A DNA stretch of 64,000 nucleotides from an uncultured Clostridia bacterium (GTDB lineage Bacteria > Bacillota > Clostridia > TANB77 > CAG-508). The notes beneath the pieces were generated by a model. It was not told the origin of the DNA. It searched no databases and was given only the letters and a program-made list of their open reading frames with translations. The stretch is from contig CAKOVS010000001.1 of NCBI GenBank assembly GCA_934122085.1, forward strand, positions 124,001-188,000, given 5' to 3'. The position numbers and the translations under genes are program-made. Below are positions 41,384-49,847 of the stretch, piece by piece; the stretch's first letter is position 1; the number at the start of each line of letters is the position of its first letter.

Positions 41384-42772
41384 TTACATGTCTTGTTTTA
41401 GTTGTAGCACTGATACACACTCAACATGGCTGGTATAAGGAAACATATCAACTGGTATTATAGTTTTAATATCATATTCATTCTCAAAATCAGCTAAATC
41501 CCTTATTAAAGTAGCTGGATTACAACTAATATAAACTATCTTTTTTGGTCTAATATTCAAAATATTATCTATACTCTTTTTATCTAACCCTTTACGAGGT
41601 GGATCAAACATAACAACATCAGCCTTAATTCCTTTATTATTAATCAAATCATCAAGTACAATTTCAACATCACCTGCAAAAAATTCTGTATTTGATACAT
41701 TATTACTTTCAGCATTTTCTTTAGCCATTTTTACCGCTTCTTCAACAATTTCAATTCCATATACTTTTTTTGCAAATTTAGACATAAATAAAGAAATTGT
41801 TCCTATTCCACAATATAAATCAAATACAACATCATCTTTCGTAATTTCAGCCATGCTAACACCTAAATTATATAATTTTTCTGCTTGTACAGGATTTACT
41901 TGATAAAATGATAATGGTGATATTTTAAATTTATATTCACCTAAAATATCTTCTATATATCCATTTCCATATAAATTTATATTTTCTTGTCCTAATATTA
42001 CATTTGTATTTTTTATATTAATATTTTTTACAATTGCCTTTATTTCAGGATATCTTGTTTTTAAATTTTCAACTAATTCACTTTCATTTGGAATTTTATA
42101 TCCATTTATAACAATTACACACATTATTTCTCCAGTTTTTATTCCAACTTTAGTTACAATATGTCTAACTAATCCTTTTCCTGTTTTTTCATCATATATA
42201 CTAATATTTTTTTCTTTTATAAATTCAATTATAAATTTAGCAATTTCTTCTGATTTTTTATTTTGAATTAAACAATCATCTATTGGAATAACTTCATGTG
42301 TTCTATTAGCAAAAACTCCAATTACAGGTTCACCTTTTTTATTTATTCCTATTGGATATTGTGCTTTATTTCTATAATGTAATGGATTTTCCATTCCTAC
42401 TGTTTCTTTAACTTGTAGTTTATTTTTCAATGTTTTATTTACAAGACTTTGTACTGCATTTTGTTTCATTTTTAAAGTTTCTTCATATTTTACATGTCTT
42501 AAATTACATCCACCACATCTTTTATATGTATTACAGTCTACATCTTGACGAGCTTGTGATTTTTCAATTATTTCTACAATTTTTCCAAATCCATGTGATG
42601 ATAATACTTTAACTATAATTATTTTTACTTTTTCTCCTTTTATTGTTCCTGGAATAAATATTGTAAAATTATCTATTTTTGCAATTCCTTCTCCTTCGAA
42701 ACCATTATCTATAATATCAACAACATATTCCTGGTTTTTTTGTACACTCATTTTTTGGTATATTCCTTTCAT
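41384..42772 (-). CDS. rlmD: 23S rRNA (uracil-C5)-methyltransferase RlmD, 3' end rebuilt by the island
   Basis: A 462-aa TrmA/RumA-family enzyme. An N-terminal TRAM domain (residues 10-65) is followed by an iron-sulfur site (CNTYKRCGGCNLRHVKYEET). The SAM domain has VVFDLYCGIGTISLFMSK, and the catalytic cysteine is in VYISCNPATLIRDL. The ATG overlaps the previous stop (ATGA). A second ATG seven codons later is possible. The last codons (after SHVEC) are supplied by the integrated island, which keeps the protein intact. Confidence 0.93.
   Translation of the reverse strand: MKGIYQKMSVQKNQEYVVDIIDNGFEGEGIAKIDNFTIFIPGTIKGEKVKIIIVKVLSSHGFGKIVEIIEKSQARQDVDCNTYKRCGGCNLRHVKYEETLKMKQNAVQSLVNKTLKNKLQVKETVGMENPLHYRNKAQYPIGINKKGEPVIGVFANRTHEVIPIDDCLIQNKKSEEIAKFIIEFIKEKNISIYDEKTGKGLVRHIVTKVGIKTGEIMCVIVINGYKIPNESELVENLKTRYPEIKAIVKNINIKNTNVILGQENINLYGNGYIEDILGEYKFKISPLSFYQVNPVQAEKLYNLGVSMAEITKDDVVFDLYCGIGTISLFMSKFAKKVYGIEIVEEAVKMAKENAESNNVSNTEFFAGDVEIVLDDLINNKGIKADVVMFDPPRKGLDKKSIDNILNIRPKKIVYISCNPATLIRDLADFENEYDIKTIIPVDMFPYTSHVECVSVLQLKQDM
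41415..41431. repeat. island attachment repeat, right
   Basis: ACACACTCAACATGGCT inside the rlmD 3' end, identical to 32093-32109. The sequences diverge right after it on both sides. Confidence 0.8.
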
Positions 42773-43425
42773 TTCTTTATTTTATATTCTCCATTTATAT
42801 ATTCAAATAAATCTCCTTCTTGTGCATCTTTAAATACTTCTTGTTGTATTTCTTCAAATACATCTCCATTGCTTAAATTATTATCTATTAACCATACACT
42901 GTCTTTTGAGCCTTCTACATATTCATATATATGTCCTTCTATTCTTCGACTTTCCATTATTTTATTTTGTTCTTCTAATATTTCATTAAACTTTTCTTCT
43001 TGCTTAATTTTTACAATATTTGTTGTTTCTTCATCTAATTCAAATTTATCATTTATTTTTCTTAAAACACTATCATTTTTAACATTAGATTTTACATCTT
43101 TTTCTGGAATTCTTATTACATCATGACTTTTTCCTTTTTCACATATTGTTGCTAAATAATCTGAACCTTTTTTGTCATATATATAATACATTTTACCTTT
43201 TTCGCTAGTCTCATTTGATTGTTCTTGTAATATCTCATTTCTGCCAATAAGCATTTTATCTTTATATTCTGAAATGATTTTATTGTCACTTACAAATTTT
43301 TCTAGCATTGATTTTTGAATACTATTTTCTATATTTTTTTCTAACTCTTTTGTAAAATTTTGAATAAATTCATTTGTTTTTACTTTGTCTATTAAATTTT
43401 CGAAAATATCTAAATTCAATCTCAA
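42769..43425 (-). CDS. unrecognised 218-aa protein upstream of rlmD
   Basis: No domain is recognised. It is charged and helical in the first 60 residues (LDIFENLIDKVKTNEFIQNF), then has two similar segments (KGKMYYIYDKKGSDYLATIC and EGHIYEYVEGSKDSVWLIDN), followed by GDLFEYINGEYKIKK. This hints at a repeated small beta domain. No signal or membrane helix is seen, so it is likely cytosolic. It is coupled to rlmD by an ATGA overlap. Confidence 0.65.
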   Translation of the reverse strand: MRLNLDIFENLIDKVKTNEFIQNFTKELEKNIENSIQKSMLEKFVSDNKIISEYKDKMLIGRNEILQEQSNETSEKGKMYYIYDKKGSDYLATICEKGKSHDVIRIPEKDVKSNVKNDSVLRKINDKFELDEETTNIVKIKQEEKFNEILEEQNKIMESRRIEGHIYEYVEGSKDSVWLIDNNLSNGDVFEEIQQEVFKDAQEGDLFEYINGEYKIKK

Positions 43426-43456
43426 TCACTCTCCTTTACTTAGCAAATATTAAAAA

Positions 43457-44210
43457 CTATTGTGCTAATGAGCTTTCTCCTGTTGCATAATTAATTACTA
43501 CACCTGGTTGTACATTATATACATATACATTAAAACATATTTCCTCACCTTTGTCTTCAACTGAAAATGCTTCCATTTGCACTCCACTCGCTAATAGATT
43601 TTCTCCTTCATATATAGGTGTTACTCTATATAAAACATGTCTGTTTTCGTTTGATTTCTGTTTTTTTATATATTCTGCAACTTGATTTTCAAATGGTAAC
43701 ATTCCTTCAACATTAAAATATCTTGTTCCAGTTATCAAATTTTGTTTATTTGCATCTTCATCTGATAATTGATATCCAATTAAATGACATCTATTATATA
43801 AATATGTTCCATTGTATTTCTTCTGTTTCCAGCCTGTTGGAGTTACATTACTTATACTACCTCTTTCATCTCCGTTCTGGTGGCATTATTTCTTTACATA
43901 TATTTGCATAAGCAACTCCACATCTTCCTAAACTATCTAATTCTGAATAATTTTCAAAGCTTTTGGTTGTATAATCTTTTTCTGTAAATTCTGGTTTATT
44001 ATTATTTAATACTGCATATGGTGTGCCTGTATATTCTGGAATGTCTTTTAAACTATATGTTATTGTTGATGAATTTTCTGTTATTTCTGTATTTGCTTGT
44101 GTATAATTTTTATCATTAATATTTTTTCCTGTTAGAACAATTACTATTGCTATTAACAAACTTATAATTTCTAATATTTTATTTTTGCTTTTATTTCTTT
44201 TTTTCCCCAT
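43457..44210 (-). pseudogene. DNA/RNA non-specific endonuclease, frameshifted
   Basis: Two frames together give one secreted nuclease. The N-terminal part (44210-43866) has an export helix and SFENYSELDSLGRCGVAYAN, then stops. The other frame continues GSISNVTPTGWKQKKYNGTY, LYNRCHLIGYQLSDEDANKQ, NLITGTRYFNVEGMLPFENQ. The RCHLIG histidine is catalytic in this family. The break lies near 43868-43885, where about 10 extra bases appear to be inserted. It resembles DNA-entry nucleases of Bacillota. It is likely broken, unless the shift is a sequencing error. Confidence 0.82.
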
Positions 44211-44332
44211 ATTTTAGTCCCTTTCAATAAGTTGATTTTTTTTCAATTTTAATCAAGCTTTTATTTCTTTTGTTTTCTATGTGATTATATCATATCAACT
44301 CACTTTTTTGAATATTTATTTTCTTTTTTTGA

Positions 44333-44359
44333 AAAAAAGAAACCCCTCAAGCTGAGGGG
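44333..44359 (-). terminator. terminator of the GC-rich orphan gene
   Basis: CCCCTCA (44343-44349) and TGAGGGG (44353-44359) form a GC-rich stem, followed on the minus strand by TTTCTTTTTTT. Confidence 0.9.
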
Positions 44360-44390
44360 GACGATAATTCGTTTTTTTGTATGTTCGCTT

Positions 44391-44768
44391 TTATGGCACC
44401 ATAACATCATAGATGCTATTGTGCGTAATGGCCCGGTAGATTCCCGGATTGATATTATCAACCCTCTCGACTTTCGTCGTGAGCCAGTTGGTCATTGCGA
44501 TGTCTCCGTTTTTCTGCTCCACCTTGATGCAGGCCATCGAATGCCCAACGGTAGGCTGAACAGAAGCAATTGCTTTATGCATCGGCACCTCGTCAAACCA
44601 GACGCTATTAAACTGACCTTTAACACCCTTGAGGTTATAGTCAGTCTGCCAAGCGCGGACATTAGACCAAGTTACCTCATAGATCTTACCCACGACCAAA
44701 TCCTTGGGTTCAGTGCAACCATAATAGGACATGGTTCCACCGTTGTACCTTACGAATTTTGCGGACAT
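44391..44768 (-). CDS. unrecognised 125-aa protein of foreign base composition
   Basis: The start MSAKFVRYNGGTMSYYGCTE has GGAGG 6 nt upstream; a 20-residue upstream extension is not used. The middle (DLVVGKIYEVTWSNVRAWQT) suggests an SH3-like small beta domain. Bases 44461-44520 are 53% GC, against about 18% in 44221-44280, so the gene is a recent arrival. It has its own terminator. It lies beside a phage-like amidase, but I can assign no function. Confidence 0.75.
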   Translation of the reverse strand: MSAKFVRYNGGTMSYYGCTEPKDLVVGKIYEVTWSNVRAWQTDYNLKGVKGQFNSVWFDEVPMHKAIASVQPTVGHSMACIKVEQKNGDIAMTNWLTTKVERVDNINPGIYRAITHNSIYDVMVP

Positions 44769-44929
44769 ATTGCACCTCCATGCATTTGTTCTGGAGGTTT
44801 TGTACAGCCCTCCAGAAATTTTCATCAAATCTCCAAAGCTCTCTGTACAAGCAACTTAAGATACTTATATTTTACTATATTTACATAATCTTGTCAAGTT
44901 TTTTACAATTCTTCATCATAATAACTCTT

Positions 44930-45655
44930 CTACTTTACTCCACCAAGCCATTTGCAAAAACCTATTTTAAAATTATTTGTTCCATTTACTTGATATCTAA
45001 CCATAGCTCTATTGTTAAAAATTCCAAAGCAATCACATCTTTCCCTTGGGTCTAAACTCCCAATTCTTTTTGTACAATTTGTATCAGCATATACAATTTC
45101 ACTTGTACTTCCATTTTGATATGTTTTCACTTCTTCATCACTCCCATTTTTTATATAATCATCAATTATTGGCCTATCTTCCAAATAAAAAATAATTAAA
45201 TTCAAAAAATTCTGCCAACCTTCTTCTAATGTTCTATGTGGACAATTTTTATTCGAAAAATCTTGATGTTTCTTTACTCTATCAACTCTCCAATTATATT
45301 GTTTTAATAAGTATGCTATATATTCTGCAGAAAGTTTTTCTGCTTCTTCAAACTCTTCTCCTCCTGATTTTGAATAACATATCTCTATAGAAATTCCTTT
45401 TCTATTTCCATCTCCATTTTTTCCATCTCCTGCATTCCAGCTATTACGATTAAATGGAATTCCTTGAACTATTCTAGTATTATCAACTGCACAATGAAAT
45501 GATACTTTATTATTATTTCCTATCATATATGATATTTCTGCCATCGCAGATGCATCATTTGCCGTATTATGAACTATAATAAATTCTGGATTCATTTCAT
45601 ATGGACATTTTATCTCATATCTTTCTTTAGGTACTAACATCTTAGTTATTTGCAT
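44930..45655 (-). CDS. N-acetylmuramoyl-L-alanine amidase (Amidase_2), phage endolysin-like
   Basis: 241 aa. The amidase domain (residues 25-150) has FIIVHNTANDASAMAEISYM (zinc His), VSFHCAVDNTRIVQGIPFNR and VKKHQDFSNKNCPHRTLEEG (zinc His and Cys). The C-terminal 55 residues (SEIVYADTNCTKRIGSLDPR onward) look like an SH3-type wall-binding domain. AGGAG stands 9 nt before the chosen ATG. There is no signal peptide, as in holin-dependent endolysins. It overlaps a small upstream ORF. Confidence 0.9.
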   Translation of the reverse strand: MQITKMLVPKERYEIKCPYEMNPEFIIVHNTANDASAMAEISYMIGNNNKVSFHCAVDNTRIVQGIPFNRNSWNAGDGKNGDGNRKGISIEICYSKSGGEEFEEAEKLSAEYIAYLLKQYNWRVDRVKKHQDFSNKNCPHRTLEEGWQNFLNLIIFYLEDRPIIDDYIKNGSDEEVKTYQNGSTSEIVYADTNCTKRIGSLDPRERCDCFGIFNNRAMVRYQVNGTNNFKIGFCKWLGGVK

Positions 45656-45770
45656 TTTCATCATCTCCTATTCCATGAATATTTGATTCTGAAAACTGAT
45701 TCTCTTCTATCGTTTTTTGATATAGTTCTTCTTTAAATTCTATATCTTCAATAATTATGTTGTCTTCCAT
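45642..45770 (-). CDS. 42-aa acidic small protein overlapping the amidase start
   Basis: GGAGG lies 6 nt before the ATG. The protein starts MEDNIIIEDIEFKEELYQ and is very acidic. Its 3' end overlaps the amidase start by 14 nt, so it may set amidase translation by coupling or encode an accessory peptide. No similarity is recognised. Confidence 0.65.
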   Translation of the reverse strand: MEDNIIIEDIEFKEELYQKTIEENQFSESNIHGIGDDENANN

Positions 45771-45879
45771 TTGATTCCTCCTATTTTTAAATTATTATAA
45801 TATATTCAAAAATATCTTTTTATGTTATAATAACATTATAACAATCACATTTATAAACATATATTGGAGGAAATAAATA

Positions 45880-46665
45880 ATGAAATTAAAAGTATTAGGA
45901 ATTGAATCACCACATGGTACAAAAACTCATAATTGCCCAGGCTTTCTTATCACTGAAGGGAACACAAATATATTATTAGATTGTGGAAGTGGAACACATA
46001 AATTATTAAATTTTCCAACAGATTTAAATAATTTATCAGTTATTATAAGTCATCTACATAGAGACCATTATAATGATATCTATAATATTCAATATTCTTC
46101 TTTTGTATATCATAATCAAAAAAGAATAGAAAAACCTATAGATATATACTTACCTAAAACTCCAGAAAAAAAATATGAAGATATTATTGAAGAAGAATAT
46201 AGCTTTGCTAATTATCATACCATCACTCAAGAAACTTCTTTAAAAATTGGAAATATAGATGTTTGTTTTTGTCAAACAAATCATCCTGTAGAAACATATG
46301 CTGTCAAATTAAGTTGTAGAGGAAAAATTATTGTATATACCGCAGATACGTCATTTTCAGCTAAAGATAAATTAGTAAAGTTTGCTCAAAATGCTGATTT
46401 ATTAATAAGCGAATCTAGCTTATTAACATCTTATGGTTTTCCTGAAATAAATTCTCACTTAACTGCTAAACAAGCTGGAATAATAGCAAAAACAGCTAAT
46501 GTTAATGGATTAATGTTAACTCATTTTTGGCCAGAAGAATTACCACAAAATTATGTAGATGAAGCAAAATCTATTTTTCCTAGAGTTATTGCTGCAAATG
46601 AAGGACAAATAATAGATTTTCCTAAAATTCAAGAAAAAGAAGAAAGTATGACATATACTCTATGA
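45880..46665 (+). CDS. MBL-fold metallo-hydrolase (RNase Z/phosphonate-type)
   Basis: 261 aa. The metal motif SHLHRDHYND holds HxHxDH near residue 60, preceded by ILLDCGSGTHKLL. IIVYTADTSF and GLMLTHFWPEELPQNY supply later ligands. The substrate is unclear. TTGGAGGAAATAAATA precedes the ATG. It is the only plus-strand gene in this part. Confidence 0.88.
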   Translation: MKLKVLGIESPHGTKTHNCPGFLITEGNTNILLDCGSGTHKLLNFPTDLNNLSVIISHLHRDHYNDIYNIQYSSFVYHNQKRIEKPIDIYLPKTPEKKYEDIIEEEYSFANYHTITQETSLKIGNIDVCFCQTNHPVETYAVKLSCRGKIIVYTADTSFSAKDKLVKFAQNADLLISESSLLTSYGFPEINSHLTAKQAGIIAKTANVNGLMLTHFWPEELPQNYVDEAKSIFPRVIAANEGQIIDFPKIQEKEESMTYTL

Positions 46666-46710
46666 AATAAGTTAAAGGTGCTAAGCGTTTCTTAGCACCT
46701 TTAACTTATT
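46666..46710. terminator. bidirectional terminator with perfect 20-bp stem
   Basis: AATAAGTTAAAGGTGCTAAG (46666-46685), loop CGTTT, and its exact complement (46691-46710), between convergent genes. Confidence 0.9.
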
Positions 46711-47049
46711 TTAATAACATGGATTACATTCTGAACATTCACTACATCCGAATGCACATCCACCTTCCACCTTAAGCTCTTCTAAACTACAAGCATGTCC
46801 TTCATTTTCTTTTTGTCTTTCTTGACAATTTCTGCAACCACACTTTTCTTTGCAATAACAAATTTTTCCATCCTTGACTCTCTGCTTGCATACCTCTATA
46901 CCAGTTTCACTTCTTTCTGTGGGCCGAGTATAGCGTACTTCTTCTTCAATGAGTTTCTGCAATCTTTCATTTTCTTTTCTTTTTTGCTCAATTTTCCGAA
47001 GTTTCTTTTGGCTTATTTTTCTTGAGTCTGGCTTTTTGAGTTTAGACAT
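46711..47049 (-). CDS. cysteine-rich 112-aa protein
   Basis: No family is recognised. The lysine-rich first half (KISQKKLRKIEQKRKENERL) looks like a basic coiled helix. The second half has 13 cysteines in clusters (CYCKEKCGCRNC, then GGCAFGCSECSECNPCY), suggesting metal binding. Its stop touches the bidirectional terminator. It is a single gene. Confidence 0.65.
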   Translation of the reverse strand: MSKLKKPDSRKISQKKLRKIEQKRKENERLQKLIEEEVRYTRPTERSETGIEVCKQRVKDGKICYCKEKCGCRNCQERQKENEGHACSLEELKVEGGCAFGCSECSECNPCY

Positions 47050-47218
47050 TCTTAATTCTCCTTTAAATATTTTTTATAATACTGTCCTGTCTCTTTTGCA
47101 AAAATAAGGATATTGCTAAAATTTTTGCTAATATATTATAGCATATTTTCTTATAACTAACAATACTTATAGAAAAAATTTCTACTGCATTACTATTGCA
47201 TTAATTTTAAAAAAAGAG

Positions 47219-47261
47219 AAAAGCCATACATCATTGATACTTCAATGTTTGTATGGCTTTT
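47219..47261. terminator. terminator downstream of tRNA-Leu
   Basis: AAAAGCCATACA (47219-47230) pairs with TGTATGGCTTTT (47250-47261) and has T-runs on the exit side of the minus strand. The remaining 47050-47218 is AT-rich and empty. Confidence 0.8.
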
Positions 47262-47277
47262 AATATATTATTTTGTC

Positions 47278-47361
47278 TGGTGCGGATGAAGGGACTTGAA
47301 CCCCCACGTCGTTGACACTGGTTCCTAAGACCAGCGCGTCTGCCAGTTCCGCCACATCCGC
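47278..47361 (-). tRNA. tRNA-Leu(UAG)
   Basis: 84 nt including an encoded CCA. GCGGATG acceptor, CTGGT-CTTAGGA-ACCAG anticodon arm (anticodon TAG), a long class II variable arm and GGGTTCAAGTCCC T arm. Confidence 0.95.
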
Positions 47362-47468
47362 ATAATTACTTGACAAATGTTATTTTAGCACAATACTAAT
47401 TACATTGTCAAGTATTTTACCTAAAAATCTTGAATTTATTTTTGCAACTATTGCATTTTTAAATATAT

Positions 47469-47660
47469 TTATTTTATAAACATAACTAAGACTCCACCCA
47501 TAACACACACAATTGTTCCAAGCATTTTTAGTCCTGTTGTTGCTTCATTTTTATCCCCAAAACTAAAATATTTTTTAGTAATTAAACGAGCCTCATATAT
47601 CATTATTACCCCTGCTAAAGCTATTAAAGCTCCTATTAATCTTCCTATTATTTGCCACAT
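47469..47660 (-). CDS. small membrane protein, 63 aa
   Basis: Two hydrophobic segments are visible (GRLIGALIALAGVIMIYEAR and MLGTIVCVMGGVLVMFI) around a short polar loop (KYFSFGDKNEATTG), so it is a two-helix membrane hairpin. The start MWQIIG is preferred over an ATG four codons earlier because AAAGGA stands 11 nt upstream. It follows recG at once and is probably in its operon. The function is unknown. Confidence 0.7.
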   Translation of the reverse strand: MWQIIGRLIGALIALAGVIMIYEARLITKKYFSFGDKNEATTGLKMLGTIVCVMGGVLVMFIK

Positions 47661-47676
47661 TTTTATCAACATCCTT

Positions 47677-49722
47677 TTAAATTTCTATTCTTGAACTAAA
47701 TTTTTCTTTTACTAATTCATTTAGTTTTATATTTTTTTCTTTTTCAAGTAATGGATCATCTGCCATAATTTCCATTGCTATTTTTTGAACCTTTTTCAAG
47801 GTTCCCATATCTTCAAATAAATTTGCTATTTTAAATTCTGGAATACCATGTTGCTCTGTTCCAAAAAAGTCTCCTGAACCTCTTAATTCTAAATCTTTTT
47901 CAGATATTATAAATCCATCATTTGTCTGGCACATTACTTTCATTCTTTCTTTTGTTGTTTTTCCATTTCCTTCAAATTTTAAAATACAATATGATTGATA
48001 TTCTCCTCTTCCAACTCTTCCTCTTAATTGATGTAATTGTGCTAATCCAAATCTTTCAGCATTTTCAACAACCATAATACTTGCATTTGGTACATTTACA
48101 CCAACTTCAATTACTGTTGTTGATATTAATATTTGTATTTCTCCATTTTTAAATTTTTCCATTATTTCATCTTTTTCTTTTGCTTTCATTTTTCCATGTA
48201 AATATGCTACTTTGTAATTACTAAATGTTTCGTTTTTGTATTTTTCTTCTAATTCAATAACAGATTTTAATCCTAATTCTTCATTTTCTTCAACTAATGG
48301 ACAAACAATATATGCTTGCCTTCCTTCATCTATTTGCTTTTTTACAAATGTATTTACTCTTTCTGTCATTTCTTTTGTAACTGCAAATGTTTCTATTTTC
48401 TTTCTATTTGGTGGAAGTTCGTCTATTATTGATATGTCTAAGTCCCCATATAATATTAATGCTAATGTTCTTGGAATTGGTGTTGCAGACATTGCTATTA
48501 TGTCTGGATTTTGTCCTTTATTTGAAATTGTTGCACGTTGTTTTACTCCAAATCTATGTTGTTCATCTGTTACTACTAAACCTAAATTTTTAAATATTAC
48601 ATTTTCCTCTAGCATTGCATGTGTTCCAATTAATATGTCAATTTCTCCATTTTGTAATCTTTCTAAAAGTTCCATTTTTTTCTTTTTAGTTATGCTTGAT
48701 ATTAATAATTCACACCTTATTCCAAATTGATTTAATATTGATTCAAAGCTTTCTAAATGCTGACTTGCAAGTATTGCCGTTGGCGCCATTATTGCTACTT
48801 GATATCCAGATTTTACTGCTTTATATGCTGATATCATTGCTACAATTGTCTTTCCTGAACCTACATCTCCTTGTAATAATCTATTCATTGAATGTGGACT
48901 TTCCATATCATTATCAATTTCTTCTAATACTCTTAATTGTGCTTTTGTTAAATTAAATGGTAATTTATTTATAACATCAGACATTTTTACATTTTTATCA
49001 AATTTTATTCCATTTCTATCTTTATCATAATTGTTTTTTAATTTTAATAATGCTAATTGTGTTATTAAAAGTTCTTCAAATACAAGTCTTTCTCTTGCCT
49101 TATTAAAGTCTGAAAATTCATGTGGAAAATGTATTCTTTCTATACATGTATTTATATCTAATAAATTGTTTTCTTTTAATACATATTCTGGCAATGTTTC
49201 GTCTAATTTTCCAAGTACTTCTGTTAATCCATTTTCCATTATTTTTCTTAATGTATTTTGCTTTAGTTCATATGTTAATGGATAAATCGGTATTATTTTT
49301 CCTGTGTTTTTACTTTGATCTATTTCATCATAAACAGGTGAATTCATTTCAATTCTATTTCCTTTTTTGGCTACTTTTCCAAAAAATCTATATAATCTTC
49401 CTGGTGTAAATACACTTTTTAAATATCCTTGATTAAACCACGTTATATAACATGTTCCTGTTTGATCTTTTACTATTAGTCGACTTATTACCATCTTTCC
49501 TTTTCTATATTCTGAAATTTTTCCTGTTGGCATTGCTTCTATTAAAACTTCTTCTCCATCTTCACATTCATATATATTTTTTGGCTTGCTTCTGTCTTCA
49601 TAGTCTCTTGGATAATATGTTATTAAGTCTTTTAATGTATATATTTTTAGTTTATTTAATAATACTTCTCTATTAGGACCTACTCCTTTTACATATTTTA
49701 TCTCTTTATTTAAATCTACCAT
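47677..49722 (-). CDS. recG: ATP-dependent DNA helicase RecG
   Basis: A 681-aa branch-migration helicase that reverses stalled forks. The N-terminal wedge/OB domain has KYVKGVGPNREVLLNKLKIY and QTGTCYITWFNQGYLKSVF. The helicase core has LLQGDVGSGKTIVAMISAYK (Walker A), VTDEQHRFGVKQRA (DEQH box) and GLAQLHQLRGRVGRGEYQSY. The length is normal. Confidence 0.97.
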   Translation of the reverse strand: MVDLNKEIKYVKGVGPNREVLLNKLKIYTLKDLITYYPRDYEDRSKPKNIYECEDGEEVLIEAMPTGKISEYRKGKMVISRLIVKDQTGTCYITWFNQGYLKSVFTPGRLYRFFGKVAKKGNRIEMNSPVYDEIDQSKNTGKIIPIYPLTYELKQNTLRKIMENGLTEVLGKLDETLPEYVLKENNLLDINTCIERIHFPHEFSDFNKARERLVFEELLITQLALLKLKNNYDKDRNGIKFDKNVKMSDVINKLPFNLTKAQLRVLEEIDNDMESPHSMNRLLQGDVGSGKTIVAMISAYKAVKSGYQVAIMAPTAILASQHLESFESILNQFGIRCELLISSITKKKKMELLERLQNGEIDILIGTHAMLEENVIFKNLGLVVTDEQHRFGVKQRATISNKGQNPDIIAMSATPIPRTLALILYGDLDISIIDELPPNRKKIETFAVTKEMTERVNTFVKKQIDEGRQAYIVCPLVEENEELGLKSVIELEEKYKNETFSNYKVAYLHGKMKAKEKDEIMEKFKNGEIQILISTTVIEVGVNVPNASIMVVENAERFGLAQLHQLRGRVGRGEYQSYCILKFEGNGKTTKERMKVMCQTNDGFIISEKDLELRGSGDFFGTEQHGIPEFKIANLFEDMGTLKKVQKIAMEIMADDPLLEKEKNIKLNELVKEKFSSRIEI

Positions 49723-49792
49723 TTCTATGCCTTTTCTTTTTTGAATATATTTTACTATATAGATTTTTAAATTTCAAGGTTTTTTCAATAAT

Positions 49793-49842
49793 AAAAGTGA
49801 ATCTAAATTATATTAAACATTTATAATTTAAATCCACTTTTT
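49793..49842. terminator. AT-rich terminator between the anti-sigma gene and recG
   Basis: Arms starting AAAAGTGAATCTAAATTATA (from 49793) and ending TATAATTTAAATCCACTTTT (to ~49842) pair with few mismatches. On the minus strand it ends the sigma/anti-sigma operon. Confidence 0.65.
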
Positions 49843-49847
49843 TTTAT

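Larger units (their letters stand above)
32093..41431. mobile_element. ~9.3-kb integrated island in rlmD with serine recombinase remnant and defence cargo
   Basis: The unit lies between two direct 17-bp repeats. The right one is inside the 3' end of complete rlmD, and the left one starts a displaced alternative rlmD end. A serine recombinase gene lies at the left boundary, as in known integrative elements that use rlmD (rumA). All internal genes run on the minus strand: SnoaL-like, HExxH protein, NUDIX, PNPOx-like, RBBP9-like, abiEi, abiEii, nuclease-NTPase, palindrome array, small SHOCT-like gene, recombinase. No transfer genes are present, and the recombinase is broken, so the island is likely fixed. 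Confidence 0.78.

Noticed and set aside
32093..41431. Island interpreted as a prophage or conjugative element
   Set aside because: No capsid, terminase, portal, relaxase or transfer genes; only a recombinase remnant and cargo.
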